DNA from: Bdellovibrionales bacterium
GTDB lineage: Bacteria > Bdellovibrionota > Bdellovibrionia > Bdellovibrionales > JAMPXM01
Reading direction: 5' to 3'
DNA length: 5,967 nucleotides
NCBI GenBank assembly: GCA_005793615.1
Contig: SXRI01000318.1
Coordinates: 1-5,967, forward strand
Shown: positions 1-5,671 of the stretch, piece after piece
How the letters are laid out: the number at the start of each line of letters is the position of its first letter
Numbering within the stretch: position 1 is the stretch's first letter
Program-made: the position numbers and the translations under genes
The notes under the pieces: model-generated
Database searches by the model: none
Told to the model about the DNA's origin: nothing
The model's input: the letters and a program-made list of their open reading frames with translations, nothing else

Positions 1-1552
1 GTCTAAGTCGACGTCTAAGGGGCTGGTGACCGCTTGCTACGTTGTTCCGGGGCTACCGCATATTTTGATCGCCCCCGAGCGCTCAAAAGGTTGGGCCTCA
101 CTTAACGACTCCTTTGCCTTGGTTCGTAAAGAGATCGAGGCGAGTGATGCGGAGATGATTCTGTATTTCTCTAGCCAATGGCTTTCGGTTTTAGGGTACC
201 TCTTTCAGGCCGACCCATCGCCTGAGTGGATTCATGTCGATCATAACTGGCATGAGCTTGGTTCAATGCCATATCAATTTAAAATTGAAACCGGGTTTGC
301 CAGTGCTTATGCCAAAGAGGTGAAAGCTCTTGGGCATTACGTGCGCGAAGTGAACTACAAGGGGTTTCCGATCGACACCGGAACGATCGTGGCGCAAAAG
401 CTCATCAATCCTAAAAACCGGCTGCCGGCGGCGATTGCTTCGTGCAATATTTATGCGGAAAAACAGGAAACACTCTCGGTCGGACAGGCCGCGATGCGTG
501 CGATCGAGAAATACGGAAAGCGTGTGGCGATTGTCGTGGTTTCCGGACTTAGCTCGCGCTTTGAGGTTCGTGATATCGACCCAGCCACTGACAAGATTTC
601 CTCGCTGAAAGATGATGAATGGAATCGTAAGGTTCTTGAGATTTTCGGCCAAGGGCGTCTTGAAGATGCTTCTGAAATCGCGCGTGAGTATTCGCGCCAG
701 GCCAACGCCGACATGGGCTTTAAGGCGATTTGGTGGTTGAACGGCCTTTGCGGAAAAACCAACGATTTCACCGGACGGGTTTTCGATTATCAAGCGGTGT
801 GGGGCACTGGCGCGGCACTTTTGGGTCTCTATCCGACGCGTCCACTTTGCTCGCTGCCGAATTGGGTGAACGATGAGGTCGATCTGGTTGAACGCCTTGC
901 AGCTTCTTCACCGAGCGTTGGCTCAGGCTCGTTTGGCGCATCGGGTGTCGTGTCGGCTGAGGCGCCGGGTGAAGAACGTGAACGCCTGCGCCAGCAGTCG
1001 AGTTCACGGGCGACTGCACAAACGACTGTACCTGCGAACGCGACGTCGACGATGCAGTCGACTGTGCCGTCGAGCGTCCCGTCGAGCATCTCGCCGAGTG
1101 AGCGTATCACTTCGAGTAAGGCGCCTCCGCCGGTGGGTCCTTATCCTCATGCGCGTCGCGAGGGTGAGTTTATTTTCCTCTCCGGCTGTGGACCACGTAA
1201 ACCAGGTACGAGCACCATTCCGGGTGTTACCTTGAATGCGGCTGGCGAAGTCGTGAGCTACGATGTCGAGGTGCAAACCAGAAGCGTGATCGACAATATC
1301 CGCGTGATTCTCGAGGCGGCGGGCGCAGGGCTTGAAAACGTGATCGATGTCCAGGCCTATTTGACCGATATGAAGCGTGATTTTGCGACCTTCAATCGAA
1401 TTTACGGCGAATACTTTGGTGCCCGTAAAGACCAGGATGGTGTACCGATCGGCCCATGTCGAACCACCGTTGAAGTCGGAGCACTGCCGACTCCGATTGC
1501 GGTTGAGCTTAAGGTGATCGCGCGAGTCAGTAACGCTAGTCCGGTACGTTAA
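1..1552 (+). CDS. Fusion: 2-aminophenol 1,6-dioxygenase alpha-like (LigB) domain + 2-aminomuconate deaminase (RidA) domain; 5' end cut by window edge
   Basis: Residues are numbered from the GTG at 26. Residues 1-285 resemble the LigB-superfamily alpha subunit of 2-aminophenol 1,6-dioxygenase: an N-terminal VVPGLPH segment, FSSQW at 48-52, DTGT at 117-120 and VWGTGAALLG at 258-267. Where active LigB enzymes carry iron-binding His (AP-H-xPH and SPHW-type motifs), this protein has Gly9 and Gln51, so the half is probably non-catalytic and structural (inference from a remembered alignment). Residues 292-362 are a Ser/Thr/Pro/Ala-rich linker. Residues 365-503 are a RidA domain of the 2-aminomuconate deaminase type: VGPYPHARREGEFIFLSG at 370-387, and the CRTTVEV Arg479 and VELKV Glu494 that match E. 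coli RidA Arg105 and Glu120. AmnD-type deaminases convert 2-aminomuconate to 4-oxalocrotonate and ammonia in the cytoplasm. The frame stays open upstream of 26 (SKSTSKGL). Base 1 is a G directly before a TCT codon, so the true start is probably an ATG beginning two bases outside the window. The internal GTG has AAGGGG only 3 nt away, which is poor spacing. The domain calls are firm; substrate and activity are inferred. Confidence 0.85.
   Translation, partial: SKSTSKGLVTACYVVPGLPHILIAPERSKGWASLNDSFALVRKEIEASDAEMILYFSSQWLSVLGYLFQADPSPEWIHVDHNWHELGSMPYQFKIETGFASAYAKEVKALGHYVREVNYKGFPIDTGTIVAQKLINPKNRLPAAIASCNIYAEKQETLSVGQAAMRAIEKYGKRVAIVVVSGLSSRFEVRDIDPATDKISSLKDDEWNRKVLEIFGQGRLEDASEIAREYSRQANADMGFKAIWWLNGLCGKTNDFTGRVFDYQAVWGTGAALLGLYPTRPLCSLPNWVNDEVDLVERLAASSPSVGSGSFGASGVVSAEAPGEERERLRQQSSSRATAQTTVPANATSTMQSTVPSSVPSSISPSERITSSKAPPPVGPYPHARREGEFIFLSGCGPRKPGTSTIPGVTLNAAGEVVSYDVEVQTRSVIDNIRVILEAAGAGLENVIDVQAYLTDMKRDFATFNRIYGEYFGARKDQDGVPIGPCRTTVEVGALPTPIAVELKVIARVSNASPVR
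1022..1093 (+). repeat. Degenerate 12-bp in-frame tandem repeat encoding the inter-domain linker
   Basis: GTCGA(C/G) recurs exactly every 12 bases at 1045, 1057, 1069 and 1081, with a degenerate GCCGAG at 1093. In the reading frame this gives four-residue units TTVP, ANAT, STMQ, STVP, SSVP, SSIS (residues 333-356). The periodic flexible linker lies between the LigB-like and RidA domains, which suggests it grew by local repeat expansion after or during fusion. Confidence 0.7.
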
Positions 1553-1565
1553 TCCGGCTCGTTCC

Positions 1566-1856
1566 TCAATCGGGTTTAAGTTCGCAGCCGAAGCGCTTGG
1601 AAACAAAACGGAACGTGGCCGGATGCGATTTGTCTTCGGCCGTCGCCGTGACCTCGCGCTTAGCTTCATTGACGCTGATGTCGCCGACAGCGAGCGCGAC
1701 ACGAACGGTATCACGGCAGTTCTTGTCGTCTTGGCCGATCAGGAAACGGCATGAACACATTTCCTTTGCCAGATAGAGCGACATTGATTCCTTGTCGCTC
1801 GAACACGCCGTGAGAAAAACAGTACTGAGTAAGATCGGGGCGATGAGATTTCTCAT
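1566..1856 (-). CDS. Small Cys-rich lipoprotein, function unknown
   Basis: This 96-residue protein begins MRNLIAPILLSTVFLTAC, a typical lipoprotein signal with lipobox LTAC and the lipidated Cys at residue 18. Ser19 and Ser20 follow, with no Asp at +2, which in E. coli terms favours sorting to the outer membrane. The mature part has four further cysteines (34, 36, 47, 91), enough for two disulfides in the periplasm. I do not recognise the family. The start is supported by AAGGAG (1864-1869) with a 7-nt spacer. The ATG overlaps the TGA of the upstream serine hydrolase by four bases (ATGA), so the two are almost certainly co-transcribed and translationally coupled. The stop lies 13 bp from the convergent stop of the fusion gene, with no intrinsic terminator between them. 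The protein may assist or anchor the hydrolase, but only the gene arrangement supports that. Confidence 0.8.
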   Translation of the reverse strand: MRNLIAPILLSTVFLTACSSDKESMSLYLAKEMCSCRFLIGQDDKNCRDTVRVALAVGDISVNEAKREVTATAEDKSHPATFRFVSKRFGCELKPD

Positions 1857-3043
1857 GGTCGTGCTCCTTGAATGAGGCTACCGTAGAGAAGTTTGAAAAT
1901 ATCGTGACGATAGTTCTTGCGTGCTTTGATCGAGAGTTCGCTGTCGGTTGCGGTTCTGACAAAGATAAGCTTTTCGTCCGGCAAAACCAGTAAGATCTGG
2001 CCGCGTGTACCCAAACCCAAAAGCGCATTCGCCGGAAGCTCCGGGTAGGGGCGTTCGCTGTCGCCCGGGCGTTTCACGTTCAGCCAAATCTGGGCGCCGT
2101 AGGCTTGGTTGTTTTGTAGATTGCGATCGTTCGGGTCAGGGGCGTTCAACTGCGATGGCGCCATCTTGTTGGTGAACTCCACCCAGTCCGCGGGCCAAAG
2201 CTCTTTGCCATCGACTCGGCCGTGTTCAAGATAGAGTAAACCAATTTTAGCGATGTCTAACGGCGACGAATAGGCGATTCCGTGAAGTCCCAGGTTACCG
2301 GAGCTATCGCGTTCGATCGCCATGGTCTTCATCCCCAGCGGAGCGAAGAGTTTTTCCCAGGGATAGCTTGAGTAGCGATTCTCGCCAAGAGCGCCGCGGA
2401 TCACGGCGGTAAGAAGGGCAGAATCACCGGAGGAGTAGTTGAATTTCGTGCCCGGCGTATGAGCGCGAGGATGATTGGCCACCCAGGCCGGCATGTCTTT
2501 ATAGGAGGCTCGCGAGTAGAGCGCGAACCATGGATCGCTTTGCAAGAGATTGTCGCGGTCCTCCTCGATCCACTCGATTCCTGAACTCATATTGAGAAGT
2601 TGAGCGACCGTGATATTACTTGAGCCCGAGGGGGAAATAGCGGGGTAGTAACGGTGAACGGGATCATGACGCTGAAGCAGCCCCTCGTTTTCCATCACGC
2701 CGATGAGCGCGCTGATGACGGTTTTACCGAGCGAGAACAAGGCGTGTTTACGCTCCCGATCGAAACCATTGGTGTAATCTTCATGAATCAGAAAGCCATC
2801 TTTGATGATGACCACGGAATCGGTGGTGAAGGTGAGATGCGGAAAAAACACGGTCGACAAAAACTGATTGAACTTATATTTTGCAAAGCCGGCCTGCTCA
2901 GGGCTTTTTCTCGGCCACTCGTCTTTTGGCCATGGTGTTTGATTTTGAGACTGGGTCTGCAGCCGAATCTGTGCCTGACTGGTCAGCGGGCCAAAAAGCA
3001 GACCCAACAGTAGAGCAAAAACAAAAACCTTAACCAACTGCAT
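1853..3043 (-). CDS. Secreted serine hydrolase, beta-lactamase class C / CubicO-EstB-like family
   Basis: This 396-residue protein starts with a Sec signal peptide (charged MQLVK, a Leu/Phe-rich core, likely cleavage after TSQA near residue 24), which places it in the periplasm or outside. The core carries the penicillin-binding-protein/class C beta-lactamase signature: Ser104-Leu-Gly-Lys107 (SxxK, nucleophile and general base), Tyr203-Ser-Ser205 in the YxN/YSx position, and GLGTRGQ at 343-349 in the place of the KTG/HTG strand motif. HGIAYSSPLDIAKIGLLYLE (254-273) is also typical. Relatives include esterases, D-amino-acid peptidases and the nylon-oligomer hydrolase NylB; the substrate cannot be read from sequence, and antibiotic resistance should not be assumed. 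The start has AAAGGAG seven bases upstream, inside an unusual hairpin described separately. It is the first gene of a unit with the small lipoprotein (ATGA overlap). The cytochrome-like gene upstream is insulated by an intrinsic terminator. Confidence 0.88.
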   Translation of the reverse strand: MQLVKVFVFALLLGLLFGPLTSQAQIRLQTQSQNQTPWPKDEWPRKSPEQAGFAKYKFNQFLSTVFFPHLTFTTDSVVIIKDGFLIHEDYTNGFDRERKHALFSLGKTVISALIGVMENEGLLQRHDPVHRYYPAISPSGSSNITVAQLLNMSSGIEWIEEDRDNLLQSDPWFALYSRASYKDMPAWVANHPRAHTPGTKFNYSSGDSALLTAVIRGALGENRYSSYPWEKLFAPLGMKTMAIERDSSGNLGLHGIAYSSPLDIAKIGLLYLEHGRVDGKELWPADWVEFTNKMAPSQLNAPDPNDRNLQNNQAYGAQIWLNVKRPGDSERPYPELPANALLGLGTRGQILLVLPDEKLIFVRTATDSELSIKARKNYRHDIFKLLYGSLIQGARP

Positions 3044-3048
3044 CGGTG

Positions 3049-3078
3049 ATCTCCTTTGCCGAACGTGCCAAAGGAGAT
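3049..3078 (-). promoter_or_regulatory. Perfect 10-bp inverted repeat that buries the hydrolase ribosome-binding site
   Basis: On the minus strand ATCTCCTTTG (3078-3069) is followed by a 10-nt loop and then CAAAGGAGAT (3058-3049), which contains the Shine-Dalgarno sequence of the serine hydrolase five bases before its ATG. All ten pairs match. In the mRNA the SD could be fully base-paired, so translation may depend on opening this stem by temperature, a ligand, an sRNA or ribosome loading. It could equally act as a DNA palindrome bound by a repressor. The candidate promoter just upstream would start the transcript almost exactly at the stem base. Confidence 0.6.
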
Positions 3079-3083
3079 TCGGA

Positions 3084-3113
3084 TTTATCTGCTCACAGCT
3101 TAACGAAAGTTAA
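3084..3113 (-). promoter_or_regulatory. Candidate promoter for the serine hydrolase-lipoprotein unit
   Basis: Minus strand: TTAACT (3113-3108) as -35, an 18-bp spacer, and GATAAA (3089-3084) as -10. The match to consensus is moderate. Transcription would begin near 3077, at the base of the SD hairpin. A perfect 6-bp inverted repeat, CTTAAC-GAAA-GTTAAG (3099-3114 on the plus strand), overlaps the -35 and could be an operator. Confidence 0.35.
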
Positions 3114-3120
3114 GTGTCTG

Positions 3121-3149
3121 AAAAAAAGGCTCGACAACGGTCGGGCCTT
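3121..3149 (-). terminator. Intrinsic terminator of the cytochrome b562-like gene
   Basis: On the minus strand AAGGCCCGA (3149-3141), loop CCGTTG, TCGAGCCTT (3134-3126) form a 9-bp stem with one C/A mismatch. It runs directly into seven T (3127-3121). It lies about 34 bases past the TAA of the cytochrome-like gene and before the hydrolase promoter, so it separates the two transcripts. There is no T-run in the plus direction, so it works one way. Confidence 0.75.
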
Positions 3150-3153
3150 GATA

Positions 3154-3175
3154 CCGTGACCTTAGGTGGTCACGG
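3154..3175. repeat. Perfect 8-bp stem-loop before the terminator
   Basis: CCGTGACC, loop TTAGGT, GGTCACGG is a perfect inverted repeat between the cytochrome-like stop codon and the U-tailed terminator. It has no T-run of its own, so it is more likely a 3' stabilising stem or a protein site than a second terminator. Confidence 0.6.
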
Positions 3176-3182
3176 CGACGCA

Positions 3183-3626
3183 TTAGTGATTGTCGTGTTT
3201 GAAGAGCTCGTGGCCCTTTTTCTGTAAGGGCGCAACTTTGCTTTGCAGAATCAGTTTGGCGGCATCTTTTTTACCGGCTTTGATGTCCTGATCAAGTTCG
3301 GTCAGCGCGGCAAGAAGTTTGGTCATGAGATCATTGTAGGTGGCGATCTCGGTTTTCTTTGCGGGAAGTGGTTTGCCATCAGCGCCCACGAGTTCTTTCG
3401 GCAAAAGTTTCGAGGCAGTCACGGTCGCTTTCAAAAGATCATTCGACGCCGTTTTCAGTTCTTCATCGGTGGCCGGTTGTCCCTTGATCAAAGCGTTGGT
3501 GAGCACTTTCATGTGGGTATACATGTCGCTCATTGAGTCGCGTAAGGGGCCATGAGCATTGGCAATCATCGGTACCGCAAGTGCTGTGACGATCAAAGAG
3601 CGAATCAGGGTTTTCAGTACTTTCAT
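3183..3626 (-). CDS. Periplasmic cytochrome b562-like four-helix protein
   Basis: This 147-residue protein has a clear Sec signal ending ANA-H near residue 24. The mature 123 residues are helical and Lys-rich. The start of the mature part, PLRDSMSDMYTHMKVL (27-42), lines up with the LEDNMETLNDNLKVI region of E. coli cytochrome b562. That puts Met32 at the Met7 heme-ligand position. Near the C-terminus, KKGHELFKH puts His139 at the His102 position. There is no CxxCH, so heme would be non-covalent as in b562. A His-rich tail (KHDNH) could also bind metal. Soluble b562 proteins are small periplasmic electron-transfer proteins of uncertain role. The start is supported by GGAG (3635-3638) at 8 nt. 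An A8 run (minus strand, 3651-3644) precedes it in the leader. The gene is monocistronic, or could follow the TRASH-like gene by read-through, and ends in an intrinsic terminator. The family call is good; heme binding is inferred from two residues. Confidence 0.78.
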   Translation of the reverse strand: MKVLKTLIRSLIVTALAVPMIANAHGPLRDSMSDMYTHMKVLTNALIKGQPATDEELKTASNDLLKATVTASKLLPKELVGADGKPLPAKKTEIATYNDLMTKLLAALTELDQDIKAGKKDAAKLILQSKVAPLQKKGHELFKHDNH

Positions 3627-3694
3627 TTCTCAAGCTCCATTTGTTTTTTTTGGGTGGGTAAAAACTGGCAGTTCAAAATGCCTGAACCTGGGCA

Positions 3695-3703
3695 TATATA
3701 CCA
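3695..3703 (-). promoter_or_regulatory. Candidate extended -10 promoter of the cytochrome-like gene
   Basis: Minus strand TGG-TATATA (3703-3695) is an extended -10 (TGn) element about 69 bases before the ATG at 3626. No good -35 is visible, as is usual for extended -10 promoters. The predicted leader is about 60 nt and contains the GTTCA/TGAAC inverted repeat at 3671-3687. Confidence 0.4.
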
Positions 3704-3768
3704 ATTGCATCTCTCGATACCAGTTATTGTTGCAATTTATGGAAAGCCTACAGGGTCATTTACCGGAG

Positions 3769-3785
3769 TGCGCACTAAGTGCGCA
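3769..3785. repeat. Perfect 7-bp inverted repeat, TGCGCAC-TAA-GTGCGCA
   Basis: A near-palindrome of 17 bp with a 3-bp centre, about 70 bp upstream of the candidate cytochrome promoter. No T-run follows on either strand, so it is not an ordinary terminator. Its symmetry and position suit an operator for a dimeric regulator. Confidence 0.5.
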
Positions 3786-3892
3786 GATTAAGTTTAGATT
3801 AAATGCTTAGATGAACTGTTCAGAAATAGGCCATGGCGTCGAAGGATGAATCCGCGCCGCGGCCTTGATGGTGTCAACCAGCACCTAGGCAG

Positions 3893-3910
3893 AGCCTCCG
3901 CTCGGAGGCT
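3893..3910 (-). repeat. GC-rich stem-loop just past the TRASH-like gene
   Basis: AGCCTCCG-CT-CGGAGGCT is a perfect inverted repeat (7 bp of stem with a 4-nt loop when folded) starting 8 bases after the stop codon of the TRASH-like gene. It lacks a T-run, so it may be a factor-dependent terminator or an mRNA 3'-end stabiliser, and read-through to the cytochrome-like gene is possible. Confidence 0.5.
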
Positions 3911-3917
3911 GCACGAG

Positions 3918-4304
3918 CTACTGCGGAGAGGCTTTCTTCGAATATTGTTCAAATGTCTTTTGGCTTTCGAAATAGAGGACCGAGCCGTCAGCCAGCGCGG
4001 CGATCACAGCGGAGGCTTTGTCGACAGATTTTCCCGAAACGGGATCAACTGCGGTTCGCGATTTTGCGTCTTGCGATAGAGTTTTTTTACAGTTCTCGCA
4101 GCAGCCGTAGTAGGTCTTTTTTCCGTGTTTGACCGGGATCTGTGTCTTACCGAAGTACATATCGGTGACCATGCAGACCTTTTCATTGGGCACGACTCGC
4201 AGTCCTGTTTCAACAAGGTTAGCGCTTGCGAACGGAATCATGCCAAAGAAAAACACGAGAACCGCGATAAGCGCCACGGAAAATTGCGTGATAAGTTTAG
4301 TCAT
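3918..4304 (-). CDS. Secreted TRASH/YHS-like Cys-rich protein, probable metal binding
   Basis: From the chosen ATG the protein has 128 residues: a Sec signal (MTKL, then a long hydrophobic run, cleavage likely after FASA near residue 28) and a mature domain with four cysteines. Cys44 (KVCMVTDMYFG) lies 23 residues before YYGCCENC (Cys68, Cys69, Cys72). This spacing resembles the TRASH/YHS metallochaperone-like fold, in which Cys bind Cu or other soft metals. It is followed by the conserved-looking AVDPVSGKSVDKASAVI (85-101) and YFESQKTFEQY (111-121), typical of this type of domain. A periplasmic metal-sensing or metal-delivery role is inferred; the metal is unknown. A longer form from the ATG at 4331 would add nine charged residues before the signal, but AAGGAG (4314-4319) sits inside that extension and points to the start used here. 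The gene is divergent from the antiporter gene with a 44-bp gap. Confidence 0.78.
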   Translation of the reverse strand: MTKLITQFSVALIAVLVFFFGMIPFASANLVETGLRVVPNEKVCMVTDMYFGKTQIPVKHGKKTYYGCCENCKKTLSQDAKSRTAVDPVSGKSVDKASAVIAALADGSVLYFESQKTFEQYSKKASPQ

Positions 4305-4313
4305 GAGATTGAA

Positions 4314-4319
4314 CTCCTT
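4314..4319 (-). promoter_or_regulatory. Ribosome-binding site that decides the TRASH-like start
   Basis: AAGGAG on the minus strand with a 9-nt spacer to the ATG at 4304. No comparable site precedes the upstream ATG at 4331, which also overlaps the candidate -10 box. Confidence 0.7.
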
Positions 4320-4326
4320 TTCCTCA

Positions 4327-4355
4327 TTCATAGAGTATTAGGTGCTTGATGTCAC
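4327..4355 (-). promoter_or_regulatory. Candidate promoter of the TRASH-like gene, overlapping the antiporter start codon
   Basis: Minus strand GTGACA (4355-4350; five of six to TTGACA), a 17-bp spacer, TATGAA (4332-4327; four of six to TATAAT). Transcription would start near 4320, giving a very short leader that contains the AAGGAG. The -35 covers part of the antiporter ATG (4349-4351), so expression of the two divergent genes may interfere. Confidence 0.45.
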
Positions 4356-5671
4356 GCCTCAATCGGACGTTGCCGTGGTCTTTAGGCATAGGTATCGTGG
4401 TGTTTATGAATTCGAGCGGCATGAATATTCTTGCACTGGTCATTTTTGTCCTGGCAATCGGACACACATTTTTGGTCAAGCGTTTTCAACATTGGGCCAG
4501 AAGGTATCCTGAAGGTTCGTTGGGCGAAAATGTTTTGCATCTGCTCGGCGAGGTTGAAGTCGTTTTCGGAATATGGTCAGCACTACTTCTCCTTATCTTA
4601 GCGCTTATCGATGGTGCAGCAGATGCTTTTGAATACCTCGAGTCGAGGAATTTTAATGAACCGATTTTCGTTTTTGTTATTTTGATTATTTGTTCCACGA
4701 GACCCGTGTTGGAGATGGCGGAGTCTCTGGTGCAGACGATCGCCCGCGCGATTCCGGCGCCCAGGCCGATCGCCTACTTTTTCACGGTGCTGACGATTGG
4801 GCCCATACTTGGGAGTTTTATCACTGAACCGGCAGCCATGACTCTGGTGGCGCTCTTGCTCCTTGAGCGTTTTTATTCGAAGCCTGTTTCCAATCGGTTC
4901 AAATACGCGACCCTCGGCGTTTTGTTCGTGAATGTATCGATAGGTGGCACATTGACGCCGTTTGCAGCACCCCCGGTGCTGATGGTTGCCGGCAAATGGA
5001 ATTGGGGATTTGTTGAAATGTTGACGATGTTCGGCTGGAAGGGCGCTTTGGCCTGCGGGCTCTCGACACTCGCGTTGATCGTAAGATTCCGTGGTGAACT
5101 GGCGGATATCCAGGTGGATTCAGCTGGGAAAAGATTGATGACGCCGGTTTGGGTGCGTGCGGTGCATTTCTTGGTCCTTGTGGGTGTAGTGGCCGGGGCT
5201 CACCATCCGGTTGTCGTGGTCGGCCTTTTATTGTTCTTCTTGGGGTTTGTGCAAGTCACTAACGAGTTTCAAAACCCTTTGCGTCTACGTGAAGGCTTGC
5301 TGGTTGCTTTTTTTCTCGCCGGTTTGGTGGTTTTAGGCGGCAAACAAACTTGGTGGTTAGAGCCGCTGCTGACGCGCTTTGAAGCATTGCCGCTTTACCT
5401 CGGGAGTATCGGATTGACTGCGGTTACTGATAATGCGGCGCTGACTTATTTGGGTTCACTTGTGCCGTCGCTGGCAGAAAGTTCTCGCTATGCTCTTGTC
5501 GCTGGGGCTGTGGTTGGTGGCGGACTTACGGTGATCGCCAATGCACCCAATCCTGCCGGCTTTAGCATTTTGCAGCCTGCCTTTGGAAAAGAGGGCATTA
5601 GTCCTCTTGGTTTATTTTCATCGGCCTTGCTGCCAACGCTCATTGCGGCCCTGTGTTTTTGGCTGCTTTAG
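4349..5671 (+). CDS. Putative Na+/H+ antiporter family membrane protein
   Basis: A 440-residue, very hydrophobic inner-membrane protein with about 11-12 likely transmembrane segments. It matches the 'putative Na+/H+ antiporter' family (ion-transporter superfamily type). Conserved motifs seen: GPILGSFITEPAAM (151-164) and IGGTLTPFAAPP (198-209) in the first half, and TDNAALTYLGS (360-370) and GGGLTVIANAPNPAG (390-404) in the second. The paired Asn/Thr/Pro-rich breaks are what one expects of two re-entrant, substrate-binding hairpins in an inverted-repeat transporter. Acidic residues near them (Glu160, Asp361) are candidates for cation or proton coupling. The ATG at 4349 is preferred over the adjacent TTG at 4346. 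The ribosome site is weak (AGGTG at 4340-4344, 4 nt away), so a later Met (4406 or 4421) is possible, though it would cut into the first hydrophobic segment. No intrinsic terminator follows. The ion specificity is not shown by the sequence. Confidence 0.8.
   Translation: MSRLNRTLPWSLGIGIVVFMNSSGMNILALVIFVLAIGHTFLVKRFQHWARRYPEGSLGENVLHLLGEVEVVFGIWSALLLLILALIDGAADAFEYLESRNFNEPIFVFVILIICSTRPVLEMAESLVQTIARAIPAPRPIAYFFTVLTIGPILGSFITEPAAMTLVALLLLERFYSKPVSNRFKYATLGVLFVNVSIGGTLTPFAAPPVLMVAGKWNWGFVEMLTMFGWKGALACGLSTLALIVRFRGELADIQVDSAGKRLMTPVWVRAVHFLVLVGVVAGAHHPVVVVGLLLFFLGFVQVTNEFQNPLRLREGLLVAFFLAGLVVLGGKQTWWLEPLLTRFEALPLYLGSIGLTAVTDNAALTYLGSLVPSLAESSRYALVAGAVVGGGLTVIANAPNPAGFSILQPAFGKEGISPLGLFSSALLPTLIAALCFWLL

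Larger units (their letters stand above)
3627..3917. other. 291-bp intergenic region between two minus-strand genes
   Basis: The region holds the leader and candidate promoter of the cytochrome-like gene (3627-3703), an imperfect inverted repeat GTTCA-7 nt-TGAAC in that leader (3671-3687), a GATTAA pair 11 bp apart (3786 and 3797), and the two stem-loops listed separately. I see no convincing small ORF or tRNA. Short frames starting near 3846 on the plus strand run into the antisense of the TRASH-like gene and look like shadows. Confidence 0.6.

Noticed and set aside
1..19. GTCTAAG direct repeat 12 bp apart at the left edge
   Set aside because: It encodes an SKST/SKGL stretch at the probable N-terminus. 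Two 7-bp copies are too few to call a repeat element, and the match to the 12-bp linker period may be chance.
263..793. A 176-codon minus-strand frame inside the LigB-like half
   Set aside because: It is fully antisense to a recognisable domain and its peptide resembles no family.
1540..1575. Bidirectional terminator between the convergent stops
   Set aside because: Only a short imperfect repeat (CCGG...CCGG) is present, with no T-run on either strand.
1004..1714. A 236-codon minus-strand frame opposite the end of the fusion gene
   Set aside because: It is antisense to the strongly conserved RidA domain, its peptide is Arg/Ser-rich and low complexity, and its start lacks a ribosome site. 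It is a shadow of the GC-rich linker and domain.
3846..4079. A 77-codon plus-strand frame opposite the end of the TRASH-like gene
   Set aside because: It is Arg-rich and mostly antisense to the conserved Cys domain region, with no ribosome site; a shadow frame.
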